A stretch of DNA of 64,000 nucleotides from Atrina japonica. Taxonomy: Eukaryota; Mollusca; Bivalvia; Pterioida; Pinnidae. Made by a program: the position numbers and the translations under genes. Below, one piece after another: positions 9,582 to 21,519 of the stretch (position 1 is its first letter; every line of letters starts with the position of its first letter). The notes beneath the pieces were generated by a model. That model did not search any database. It was not told where the DNA came from and saw only the letters and a list, made by a program, of their open reading frames with translations. Location: the NCBI GenBank assembly GCA_030159075.1, contig BROG01000153.1, positions 592,501 to 656,500 of the forward strand. Reading direction: 5' to 3'.

Positions 9582-12159
9582 CGTTACCATAGCAACGATA
9601 AAACAAAACAAAACGTGCGACACAGTTTTAATATGTGTGACATTGCAGTTGTTCATCTTATACATTTATATTAAAGTCGAGCTAACTGACGAAGTCTAAT
9701 TAACAGACTAGTTTGTTTGGCCTCTTGTAAAGCTAAACTTTTTGTATTTGTATTATTTATAATATATGCAAATGTTATACAAAAAAAGACATACACGTTG
9801 GGAGAACTATCTAAAATATTATTGGCATTATATATTTTGTGAAAATAAGGTCAGGTTCAATGTGGTATATAAAAGATATTACATACAATCTACATACATC
9901 TTCAGGATGTTCATATACAAACAGTAATCCGTTGCAAGTGAAAAAGTGCCAAACCTGTGTTTCTCAAGCAATTTTCACAAAATAAATAAGGATTTAAGAA
10001 TGTTTACGCCTGTGTGTATATCTTTTTTGTTCTTGTATATCAACCTAAGAAGTAAAAAGGAAAAAAAAAAATCCTGAAAAAAGCTAATGCCCCTTTAAAG
10101 CTGAACTAGGACGATAAATTCAGCTTTAAGCTTGGTATGTCAACCCATAGGGTAAACATTCTGAAATAGCATAATATCATAATATAACAGTTATTCAGAA
10201 TTTAGTGCAACATCATAAGGGCAACAGAACAATGCGTCAATACATACACACAGTATTGATTCCTTGGAGCCGCAAAAGAGTTTATTAGAAAGAGAATTTT
10301 ATTGAAAATGTATCATTATTTAAACCTTAAACCTATGAGATCAGAACTTATTTGATGACGGCATTGATGACATCATCATAAATTAGCATTACTTAGTTTT
10401 ACTACCAAAATGAATGACAAAAACTTGACGAACCTTCATTTTGATGTTGTTAAATTTTATTTTGAGTATACCCAAAATGCTCAAATTGATCTTGAAGACT
10501 TAAAACAGGTAAAACAAGGATACAATTGTAAGGATACCATTTTATATATGTGAAAATTTGACCCGAAACTTACCGAAGGGGTTACAGTCAGTGATAGAGA
10601 AAACAGTAGACATTTGAAATATGTAATGAAAAATAACGTTTAACTGGTAAATTTCCAAAATGTGTATAGTTTAGAATATGCTTCACATAAATATTATTTA
10701 AAATATGTATGCATTAAAAGATATATACCAACAAAACTGTCATTAAACACTCATATATCCGTTAGCTTGATATGTTGCTTGTAACATATTTTTTGAACGG
10801 TAAAGTCGGGACATGTTTTATGAAACACCCTGTATTTCTTACATTTTAGTAGTAATGCATAATGAATCATTAAAATTATATAATTTGTTATTCTTAAGTT
10901 CCACACTGAAAAATAAAACTCAATGCAAAAATACATGTAAACTGTTATTTTTCAATCCGCCGAACAAAATACTTTTAAAATTTTGGGACTTGTTTTATAA
11001 GTTATCTCCCTTAGACTGCCCTACATTCCTGTCTTCTGCTAACACAAAGCACACCAATTGCTTTAATTCTGATAGAGAACTGTAAATATATAAATTGCTA
11101 TCCAACATAAATTGTATCTGCTCGGGTATTTTGAACAGTTCATATAATACAATTATGGACTTTAGTAGATGTATATGTGTATTATTGACTTGCAAACCAA
11201 TACTGACCACTCAGAAGTCCATATATGTTTTATAATATCAATATAGAACATGTAACATGACCAGTGATTACTATCTTCAACATGCAGATCCTATAAATGG
11301 TTCCATTCCCAATCCAAAATCTACTACTTCATTTTCGACTTCGAGTAAACATTTTCCTAAATTTGTTCACAATGTAGTTCGTACTCGTTACACGAAAAGG
11401 GAGATTTTAGCGCTTTGAAGAAAGTAAATATATCTATTATCAAACCGGTGCTACAAGCTATGACCGTAATAGATAATTTCACGATGCATAATGCACAATG
11501 GGTAATATTTCAAAAAGAGAAAACGACCGGATGTCAAATATTTGATGCATATTTCAAAAGGACCCATTCCATAGACTCGTTTGTCCTATAACATAAGCAT
11601 TCATTTGTATATATTGTTTGTATTAAATTTTGTATACCACATTGTTAAGTTAGAATATGAGATTTTATTAACAGTAATGAATTATTTTCTAAGGTTGGAG
11701 AAATATCGCAATATACTGGAATGTACCAAACTGTGCATGGAATACCAAAATCTATCACGAAAGTGTCTAAATGGAAGTTAAGGCTGCTGAAATGTGTTAT
11801 TTTGAGACAATGGATAAATACCTATAATCTGATATTATTTCAAGCTTTAATAACTTAAACTGTGTCCGTCATGAACTCAGTTGTAAAATGATAAGTCAAC
11901 TGTGACAAATTGCTGGAATATGCCTACGTAAACGGTAAAATATGGCGTTATTTACAGTAAATAAGCATATTTGAAACCTTTACAATACATTGTAACCTAC
12001 TTTCTCGGTAAAATTGTATTCCACTCATAACAGCAATTAACTTATTAAGAATCTGCAGATAAGGAGATGATACATACTGCCCTGAAGATTTGGAAGCTTT
12101 GATTGACAGATTTAAAACATGAAAGACAGAATATTACAACTTTAAGTACTACTAAATAT
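9582..12159. other. 3' untranslated / intergenic, no gene recognised
   Basis: The methyltransferase 3' UTR probably ends near the AATAAA at about 9981. The rest is AT-rich and shows no coding pattern I trust. One short ORF at 10410-10550, with a possible donor (CAG|GTAAAA), encodes nothing recognisable. Confidence 0.5.
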
Positions 12160-12425
12160 AAAAATATCGCATATCAAAGTATAATTCTTCAGAATGTCTG
12201 GGATAAATATTAAAATCTGGTGAATAATGGACAAACACGGACCTCTGAAAATCCAGAAGTGGAAACAGATGTCCGGAAGAAATAATCATCTCCTGTTGAC
12301 CGGTCCCACCCGCCGCGAGTCCACAGTCAATTTCAAGTGAATTTACTAAATAAAGTAAATAGGAATAAATCCTCGTCATAAATGGTACAGAGGACTCAAC
12401 AACTGCGATCGGACAGGAAACATTT
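12160..12425 (-). repeat. Diverged PLE tail fragment, minus strand
   Basis: The reverse complement contains CCGTGTTTGTCCATT, ACTGTGGACTCGCGGCGGGTG and a diverged GTCTGGGATAAATATTAAAATC end. These match, in order, the conserved tail of the PLE copies at 0.8, 18.4 and 63.5 kb. It is much more diverged than those copies, so an older or different subfamily. Confidence 0.65.
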
Positions 12426-13719
12426 CTAATCTTCCAAGTCTTCAGATGTAAAATCACGTAAATTAAATGAATGGCAAGTTGTGTGTGCTTCTTCTTATTA
12501 GTAAAAGAAAAACATAATTACATGTGCAATAGTGTAGTCAAGTAATTTGACCCATTGCGACGTAAAATTCCCAATTGCAAATGTACATGGCCCTGTTTCA
12601 AAAGAGTCTATTACTGCATGATGACTACCAACAATTCTGCAACTCACTTTTATTAACATAATTACACTAGTTTCAGAACATCTTAATTCAATTTAGTTGA
12701 TGAAAACGTTATCATTAATTGTAACATTCGGTGCAGTATTAACTGGCAATGGTAGGCCTACCGATATGTGTCTATTAACATTGTTGCATGACAAATGTAA
12801 ATCTATAAAATAAAAATCTTACAACAGAACATTAACTTTTCACCAGAATTTGAAAACACTTGTAAGCTCAGTATTTACTGACCTGTCTAACTCAACATGA
12901 TCACAAGGAAATATTTCAACAAATTGAAATATCTTGGTCCTTTTCAGAGATGGTCCATCAATTTCATTTAAGCATCTATTCCAACTGCTTTTGTGACATC
13001 ATTGTTTTATATTTCATCTGTGTTGATAAAGTGCATGTTTTAGACTTTGTTTTATGACCTAACGGTATCACCGACATTGTGTGTTTGCTTGGGACATGAA
13101 CACATAACAGAATATGGATCGATGTGGTATGCAAACTATTTTTGTGCATTTAGGAAACACGTTAACCTTTCTATCATAATTATGCATATCTTGTGAGTTT
13201 TAAAAATATATATTTATATATATCTTGTCATTTCTAGTTTTTCTCACTTTAAGAAAACTCACAGGTGATACAAAAGATTTCACAGGACAACATTCATGAT
13301 CATCTGAAATATATAGACAATTAGAAACTTATAAACTCTAGATCTACTTTTTAAAATACGTGTACTTGTGAACAAAATATAGAAATGGAAATCTTTACAA
13401 GATTCATATCCATGTTTATTATCTATTTTGTGCACTTCAGTCATCTAACACAAGTTCAATCGTTATAAGAAAATACAAATCAATCAGACATCCTCCCATC
13501 TGCTGTGTTGTTGTCTAACTTCTGGTTCTTTGTGAGTTAATCTTTCGTCATATATGAATGTATTTCAAACCAGAGTCATACCTGTACTTGTATTTCTCTA
13601 CACTACATGCATCGTTAATCGATCCATTGTCATTTACATTAGGATTAAATACCTTTCACCTCTTTTTCTACAACCAAGTTAGCATGTTCGGAATTCTACT
13701 CAACGCTATCGATAAATTC
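12426..13719. other. Gene-free AT-rich stretch
   Basis: Both strands were read; no domain, structured repeat or RNA gene stood out. Confidence 0.4.
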
Positions 13720-13808
13720 ATTTTTGTTTATTGTTGTTTAACGTGTCACACAAGAATCATCACACTCATATGAAGACGTCACCAAATGCCGATGAAGAGC
13801 TTCAAATG
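13720..13808 (-). repeat. SINE tail fragment
   Basis: TTTGTTTATTGTTGTTTAAC followed by GAAGACGTCACCAAATGCCG is the reverse complement of the 3' half of the SINE family at 320-609. The head is missing. Confidence 0.7.
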
Positions 13809-13854
13809 AGTAGGATCATGAAAGGTGAAAAATGGCCCTGTGTCAGAATAAATA

Positions 13855-14100
13855 TTATAAACATACTACCAAAGTTATAATGCTCAAGACGATATTGTTT
13901 CAGTCAATTAGACTTCATCAGTTGAGCTCCAATTTAAAAGTTGTGTATTTTCTTAAGAGAAAGTAGTATTATACAAGGCCAAATAATATCGCTACAAGTA
14001 TAGCCGAAATCCGTCTAAGAGTAACCACTGTAAAAAAAATGACTTTAGAAAAACATTTGAATTTAAATCATGTTAACAGTGCCAAATATTACTTTAGTAT
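13855..14100 (+). repeat. Interspersed repeat shared with the window's right end
   Basis: Motifs TACCAAAGTTATAATGCTCA, AGTCAATTAGACTTCATCA, TATAGCCGAAATCCGTCTAA and ACAGTGCCAAATATTA occur here in order and again, reverse complemented, at 63705-63945. No coding potential; probably an uncharacterised non-autonomous element. Confidence 0.65.
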
Positions 14101-14215
14101 AAGATGAACAGCTGGTACCGAAATACCAGGTACTAGGTTTAGGAGTAACCACTGTAAAAAAATTACTATCTTAGCTTTAGAAAAAAATTTGAATTTAAAT
14201 GATGTTAACAGTGCC
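14012..14215 (+). repeat. Local direct duplication (about 75 bp, twice)
   Basis: GAGTAACCACTGTAAAAAAA...GTTAACAGTGCCAAA occurs at 14018-14090 and again at about 14141-14216, separated by a unit that includes ACCAGGTACTAGGTTTA (itself repeated at 14126 and 14219). Confidence 0.7.
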
Positions 14216-14639
14216 AAAACCAGGTACTAGGTTTATGTATACCCTCGGGGACTCAAACGGTCCACCAGCATGATTTACTTTTAAAATGCAGAGTGCTCAA
14301 ACACATTTTGAAAGTTGTACATTTAAAAGAAAAATCTTTTATACCATTATTTTGGGGCTAAAACATGGAAATTTTACAAAAATAACATATGTCTTGGAAT
14401 TATTTGCCAATAATTTCTGTATTTTATTTTCAGTATCAAAACATACAATGTTTAATACCTTCTTTTTTCCATTATTATTGGCTTGCGTTATGTACAATCC
14501 GATGCCTTTACATGTAATATGTCTATTGAGTCAGATATTTGCCTACAACATGGATCTACCGCTGATCACTAGCGCTGCAGTACTGTAACCTCAGTAGATG
14601 TACTATTGCTAACTATACCTAGACTTGTCTATTTATGTT

Positions 14640-14710
14640 TCTTCGTTTGTTTATTGTTGTTTAACGCCACTTTCAACAATATTTAAGTTATATCGTGGCG
14701 GTGTAACATA
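14640..14710 (-). repeat. SINE-like tail fragment
   Basis: CGTTTGTTTATTGTTGTTTAACGCCACTTTCAACAATATTTAAGTTATATCGTGGCGG: a T-rich SINE end joined to a body different from the main SINE family. A similar CACTCAACAATTTTTCACTTATATGG lies at about 3762. Confidence 0.4.
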
Positions 14711-14766
14711 AACTATATCTTTTAAACGTAAAAACTGAGCATTTTTATCTGATAAAACTTTTGAAC

Positions 14767-14905
14767 ACTACAATTTTCTAAAATATAATATTTTATAGAT
14801 TTTCTAAAATATAAATATTAAATCTAAATTATAATATTTTATAGATTTTCTGAAATATAAATATTAAATCTAAATTATGATATTTTATAGATTTTAAATA
14901 AACAC
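14767..14905. repeat. AT-rich tandem repeat, period about 50 bp
   Basis: ATAATATTTTATAGATTTTC and TATAAATATTAAATCTAAAT alternate over three diverged units. Confidence 0.75.
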
Positions 14906-14984
14906 GATAAAAGACTTTTTCGACATGTCAACTTTTTTAATATAAGTTAATGTAATTCAGATATTCTGAGATGATGTCGCCAAC

Positions 14985-16712
14985 TACACTATTAAAAACA
15001 CTATCAAGATCTGTCTCGGAGTAATATTTCTCACGAGTAAGTTTAAACTATGTACATTCTGTTAAAATATGTTTGATTTTTAGTCTTCAACCACACGGTA
15101 TACATTCAGGTCGTTCTTCTTTATATAATAAATATCTATGTGTAAGGTTACTGTGACCAATACGAAGTCTGGTCAAAGTAACCTCAGCCTTTCTTTTACT
15201 TGTAAAGACTGGTGGATTATTGAAAGATTTTGTATTTATTCCATGTAATATATTTTCAGTTTGCAGATTCCAATGTTGTTGAAATGTTGTGGTTATGTAA
15301 TATGTAGTAGATGGTTTAAGATCTGTGAAAAGAATTTTAGTTTAAGACTAGATTTGTCATTACTAATTTTGCAACTTCATTAGCTTTGGTATTTCCTTTT
15401 ATGCCTATGTGACCAGGAATCCAACAGAAGACAATCTCTGTACCTACATATGTCAAATAATGTTTTGTCTCTGTTATTTCAAAAATATGTTATTAGAAAG
15501 GTTTGCCCTTTCAGTTGATTTTAAACAAGACAAAGAATCTGAGTAAATAACGCATTTTCTTATTGCTTTTGTCTTTATATAATTTAATGCCAATAACATA
15601 GTTGTGGCCTCAGTGGTGAAAATAGAGGCATCACGCGGCATGTTTGTTTTTAGAATTTCAAAGTTAATAACAGTTACAGCTGAAACGTTGGTTGAGGACT
15701 TTGATCCATCAGTGAAAAAAGGTAAAAAGCTGTTGTCGTCATAAGTTTCTTTTAATTCCAAATATTGTTGTTTTAAATCTCTTGGATTTGATTCAGATAT
15801 TTTATTATTGTTTAGAGATAAGTCAACAGTTATTTTTGTTGGTTCCCAAGGAGGTGTTGTGTATACATTTAAGTCTGAAATAGTGTAAAGAAATAAGTCG
15901 TAGTCTTCAATATGTTCTTTAATTCTAATGCCAAGTGGAGCAATAGTTTTTGTACGATTTTCGTACATTTATTCATACAGTGGTTGGAAGGCACAATCGT
16001 ATGCCGGATTGTTAGGATCGGACTTTAATTTTGGTAATATACTGTAACGTTACTTTGATCCGTCGTTGTTCTAGAGAAACTTCACCAACTTCTACATACA
16101 AACTATCTACTGGTGATGTTCTAAATGCACCAAGTGCAAGACGTAAAACTTGGTGATGAACGGTATCAAGTATTTTAAGTAAGACTGACGAGCAGAGCCA
16201 TACACAATGCATCCATAGTTGAGTTTCTATCATACAAGTGAACGATATAATCATAGAACTGTTTTGTCTGCTCCAAAACTCCTATTTTGAAATTACTTTC
16301 ATAATGTTTAAAGCTTTGAGACATTTCACTTATTGATTTCAAATGAGGGATGGAAGAAAGTTTTTTGTCAAAACTAAAACCTTCTTTTATTCTGTTACCG
16401 TTTAGATATAATTCAGGGTCCGGATGAATACCCCGCTGATTACAAAAATGCATGCATATCTTTTTTGAATTGGAAAATATAAAGCCGTTTTCTGTTGTCC
16501 ATTGTTCTACCTTTTTAGGCATAAATGTATTGACGTTCTATGGTATGCATGTGTCTGGCTCTGTAAGACACGACAAAATCATCAACATATAATGATCCAT
16601 GCATGTCTTGACTTAACACTTTACTCAAACTATTTATTTTTAAATTAAAAAGTGTAACTGACAATATACTACCTTGGGGGACGCCCATTTTGCCAGTCTT
16701 CGACAACACAAG
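14985..16712 (-). pseudogene. Non-LTR retrotransposon fragment with RT and RNase H (I/Nimb-like)
   Basis: Read on the minus strand: GVPQGSILSVTLF and the catalytic YVDDF (16515-16709), RT thumb/connection pieces (16012-16522), then an RNase H domain at 15474-15968 (TDGSKS, TTEATTMLLALNYI, YSDSLS). Its end lies out of frame near 15420 (FCWIPGHIGIKGN), followed by a C-terminal segment near 15000-15215 (TRLRIGHSNLTHRYLL...ECIPC). This RT, RNase H, CCHC-like order fits the I/Nimb group of LINEs. The 5' half (ORF1, endonuclease) is missing and there are several frameshifts, so this is a dead, 5'-truncated copy. Confidence 0.8.
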
Positions 16713-17077
16713 ACGGGGATTACTCGGTTGATGACAGAGAATGACAGAGAAGTTCGTCGTTGACGACGTCTACTCGACAGATAACACAGTCTCCATTATT
16801 CAGCTTTTCGGAGCAATCAGCGTCCTTTTTAAGGGCCACCCATCTTATCAGATAGAAACCTTAACTAATCGTATGTAGTTTTTGTGTGTTTGTGTTAAAT
16901 ACTGTAATGGTAAGTTTAAAAAATAGAATATTTCTCTAGGTTATTGTTCACTAGTTTTTTACTTGACCGATAAACACATTATCAATCTTCAAGTTTTTAA
17001 TAGATCTATAAACAACAATATTGAAGTATTTTGCAAATTCTAAAAATAGTACTATAAAAGTTAGAGAATAAGGTGAG
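16713..17077. other. Gene-free junction between LINE and PLE
   Basis: No recognised features; it separates the 5'-truncated LINE from a 5'-truncated PLE. Confidence 0.4.
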
Positions 17078-18572
17078 TTAAAGGAACTATGAAAACACGT
17101 TTTCCCTCTGTATTTAATGATCCAGAAGAAGTAACCGAACTGGATAGATTATATGACCAATATGTACTGGTACCAGCAGACAAAGCCTCAAATAATATAG
17201 TTTTTATTTGTAAGGCACATTACAATATTGGATACCTTAACTTCATAAAACCCCACATAAGCAAAGATACATAGCAGGATCCAGCAAATGTTCTACCAAA
17301 CCTTTATCTTTACTCCTTACCAAGATATTGATAGCCGTTAAGGAGAAACTTCAACAATACTGTACAGTTGCTTATTCCAGAAGCGGTGTAAATCAGATGT
17401 GGATACTTAAAAATTCTAAACAGCTTTTAGAAAATATGAAGGCACACAATTTTTCTCGAATTCACAGTATCAAAACCTATGACTTCTCTACTCTTTACAC
17501 TACTATTCCACATATGAAATTAAAAGAAAGACTTTTCAGCATCATAGACAACTGTTTTTTCACTAAAGGTGGTACCCGAAAATTTAAATATCTAGTGATT
17601 GGCTATCAGGATACTTATTTCGTCAAACACCACTCTGATTCTACACATAAATATACTGAAGTTGATATAAAAAAACATGCTGGAATTTCTAATAGTCAAT
17701 ATATTTGTAATGTTCGGAGACGTGGTCTTTCAACAAACTGTCGGCATTCCTATGGGAACCAATTGTGCTCCTTTATTGGCCGACCTGTTCCTTTATTCAT
17801 ACGAAGCAGACTTCATTCAGAAACTGCTGAATCAAAAGAAGAAAAAGTTAGCGGTGTCCTTTAATTTCACATTTAGATATATCGACGACGTTTTGTCAAT
17901 TGATAATGACAATTTTCATACATATGTCAATGCGATATATCCCAGCGAACTAGAAATTAAAGATACAACAGAATCAAGCACACACGCTTCATACTTAGAC
18001 ATTTTACTTAATATAATCACAGACGGGGAATTAGCAACTAAGCTATACGACAAACGCGACGATTTCGGCTTTCCCATCGTAAATTTTCCACATTTAAGTA
18101 GTAATATCCCTCAGTCACCCGCACATGGAGTTTATATTTCACAAATGATCCGATATGCCAGGGCGTGTACAACATATGAAGAATTCATATATAGAGGTAA
18201 ACTACTCACTGATAAATTATTGACACAGGGATATCGAAAACCGCGTTTAATGTCAACGTTCCGCAAATTTTACGGTCGGTATAATAGTCTTGTTTGCGAC
18301 TACTCTGTTTCACTAAGTGAAATGTTGAGTTGCCTTTTCGTTGGCGGTTGTTGAGAGGTCTGTACCAATTGTGACGAGGATACACTCCTCACGTGTTTCA
18401 TTGGATTGACTATGGACTCATGGCGGGTGTGACCGGTCGACAGGGGATGCTTACTCCTCCATGGCACCTGATTCCAGAAGTCCGTGTTTGTCCATTTTTT
18501 CCGGATTTTTATCTATGTCCTGGACATTCTATTGATTTATACTTTGATATCTGAAATTATTTATATATTACA
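17078..18572 (+). pseudogene. Naiad-type PLE copy: RT region and tail, 5' truncated
   Basis: It starts inside the RT N-terminal part (TMKTRFPSVFNDPEE, VLVPADKAS). About 160 bp present in the 1.1-3.6 kb copy are deleted near 17220. It keeps the rest of the RT across frames 17328-17864 and 17677-18354: DFSTLYTTIPH, GIPMGTNCAPLLADL and the catalytic YIDDVLS, then SYLDILL. The ORF ends at a stop at 18352-18354. The conserved tail runs to about 18570 and is slightly shortened. No GIY-YIG domain is present in this copy. Two frameshifts inactivate it. Confidence 0.85.
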
Positions 18573-19139
18573 CCTCTGAGACCTCATTCGCGAACCGAAG
18601 CTCGAGGAGTCTGACACCATGTGCTGTTTGAACTTTCATTACATAGGCCTATCTTGTGAATAGTGTACAAACAGTGAATTTTAATATCTGAGAATCTTAA
18701 TATCCTTCCACTTCCGGTTACTTACGCGCCCCTCCCCCTCCCCCAAGTTCAACGATTGGCTCCTTCTATCTGTCGCCATAGGAATTTGACCTCACTTCCG
18801 GTATGACGTCACATGCAGCTCTATAACACGTCTTTTGAATTGACCAATCAGACGCCAGGATTCTGAACACGTCAACAACAGTGTCAGTGGCAATCTTAGC
18901 TTTTGAGAAATTTAGAATTTAAGTAGAAACTCCAACGAAATATCACTGTAGTATGAAATAATTAAATATGAGGCAAGGACATTTTTATTTCTATACAACT
19001 ACCGCATCCTTCACATTTTTATCATGTAATGCCACCAATAGTATGACGTCATAGTTATAATCATGAATGATAGTATGTTAACATATGAAATGTTATATAA
19101 CAAAATATGGTCATAAAATGAAGTAAAATTGAAAAAGTA
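18573..19139. other. Gene-free stretch
   Basis: Contains C-rich CCCCTCCCCCTCCCCC near 18730 and two TGACGTCA-like motifs near 18804 and 19043; no coding signal. Confidence 0.35.
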
Positions 19140-19960
19140 TCAATCGATAATCAAAACTCAAGTCCATTATAACACGACGAATTAGCTGTGTAAATGGTCT
19201 CAACATGAAGAACAATTGCAAATCCCAAACGGGATAAGACCAGGTGTCCGGAAGGAGTCAGCGTCTTCTGCTGGCATGCCACACCCGTCGCAAACGTCCC
19301 ATGGAAACCTTTAAAGTCAAGTCTGGTGATAATGTCAAGTTCGGTGAAAAGCACGATTGGTGAAAGGGAGTCACTGTTTGTGGCCGTGCTCCAGAATACT
19401 ATCTAATATTTCTGAAAGGGGGACTACATAATGTTTAACAAGATCCCCGAATCGACCATAAAACTTCTTAAACAACGACTCCAAGCGTTTAACAACGTAA
19501 CCTTGTGCAAGTAGTTTATTGGCTAGTCGTTTTGCTCTCAGAATAAAACATTCATAAGAAGAGCACGCCCTGGCATAACATAAAAGTTGTGAAATGAAAA
19601 CGCCATAGGTAGTAGAAATGGAACATTACTACTTAGAAACGGGAAGTTCGTGATATGGAAATTGAAATCGTCGCGTTTGTCATAAAGTAGTGTGTGAAGT
19701 CCTTCCCAATCGACAGGAGTAAATCTAGGTAAGAAGCAGATGTATTGCTCTCTGTAGTCTCATTGATTTCTAGCCCAACAAGACACATCTGGCCGACGTA
19801 ATTCTGAAATTCTGAATTATTTTTGGACAGAACATCGTCGATATACCTGTAAATAGAATTGAACTGAGATGCTTATTGTTTGTTTCCTTTAGAGAGCAGA
19901 GACTGTATAAATTCCGCTTCATATGAATACAAAAATATGCCAAGAGAGGTATTTTTTTAT
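19140..19960 (-). pseudogene. Second, diverged PLE subfamily, minus strand
   Basis: On the minus strand, frames near 19960-19560 read FLYSYEAEFIQ, IYRYIDDVLS and SASYLDLLL. These are the same RT blocks as in the plus-strand PLE copies but with clearly different sequence. Further down, FHGTFATGVACQQ...TLTPSGHLVL (19151-19354) lies in the region where the other copies have their tail. The RT is broken by frameshifts and only the C-terminal half is present. Confidence 0.75.
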
Positions 19961-21519
19961 AAATTGTTTGCTAAGGTTTGTCACTCAGTAGGTTTAGGTT
20001 TTGTCTCGGTACGCTTTTTTAACCCACTAAGAATCAATAAACAGCTCGTGATCGTAAAGATTTTATTGAACAGCAAGTGTAACATCAATAACACATACAG
20101 GCCTTCTAAAACCTGGTGCTTATATACGAAGGTCAATTCCGAACAACATAGAACACCAGAATTCTAGAAGTTTCTCCCGCCTTCTGATCAACAAAGAACC
20201 TGAGGAATACTGGCGCTGTGCATATCAAAATATGTTCACCTTCTGTGACCTTTTTACACCATCAAAATGAGTACAATTTTAGTACATTATATCATTTAAC
20301 ATTACAATCAAAACCTGTTTACTAAGGATGACGATGACAGATATTGACCTATTTAACCTTGCAGCTGTAACAATTGCCGAAATTTCATTTCAATATTTAT
20401 TTCCGATGCTTATAATTAAGTTTAATCGAAATGTATTTACAAGTTGTTTGTCCAAAACATGAATTTCATTGTGTATCTTAATCAGCTGCCCGCATTTCTC
20501 ACTACGTACATGTTACAATTCATCACAGGGCACACCAATTTTGTTATCAGTTTATTTTTATTTACAAGTTAATATTTTCTTTTACTTAAAGTATTTTCCT
20601 CCCGTACCTCATAGTGTTACATTCGTCCCTATTCATCCGAAATTTTTACTTACTGTAAAAATTCCGTTATTTTCTGTAAATACTTTTCCAAAAAAAATAT
20701 TTGATTTTGAATTTTCCTATTGGTGTGACCTGGATGTATTTTAATTTATACCATCATATACATGAAACATATTTTTACATTTCAATTTTACCATGTAGGC
20801 TTATAAGTTAATCATAATCAATTCATAATATATACACTGTATTTGAGTTTTATAGTCTCATAAATGTCCACATCAGTTTGTATTCCGAATGTTTATTTAC
20901 ACACACATTTCTTGATTCAGAGTTCATAACTTGGATTAATATCAATTGACATTATATTAGTTCCATTGGTGATATGGATTTTAATCTGTGTAAATTCATT
21001 TTCACGTAAGTATTATTTGAATTATAACACGAATGAATTTACGTTCATTTAGCACAAATGATATTTTATCATAAATCCTCTCCTGGATTATATAAATGTG
21101 AAACAATAATATATTTCATGCTTTATATAATTTCATGAACAGTGTTTAAATAATTAGTCCACAGACTAACTTCACTAACACATGCTCAAATATCAATTAT
21201 AGTTTATAATACGCATGTCTGTTTTAAATTCATTGAATTATACGGGTAACAACACAAATATGTCTACTTTTTAAGGAAAGTTCCCCATATCAATTATATA
21301 ATGTTTCCCAAAGAAAAACCTCCTTGAATTTTAACCTTCCTGACTCGATCTGATATAATGTGAGTCTGTTATCAGTACACTTTTGTTTCTAAAATTAACT
21401 CACATAACACTGTGATATTTCCAATTTGTTTGTTATCAATACCTTCCGAATCAATTAAAAGTTCACGGCTGATTTTCCTTTTCCTTTAATTACTTTAAAT
21501 ATTTGAAGCTATTTCCAAC
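19961..21519. other. Gene-free AT-rich stretch
   Basis: No domain recognised on either strand. It could hold the 3' LTR of the neighbouring Gypsy element, but no matching second LTR was found. Confidence 0.35.

Noticed and set aside
10410..10550. 47-codon ORF with a possible donor after MNDKNLTNLHFDVV...
   Set aside because: No acceptor partner, homologous domain or neighbouring exon; treated as chance.
20000..21500. 3' LTR of the Gypsy element
   Set aside because: No second copy of any stretch was found beyond 24.6 kb, so an LTR cannot be supported.
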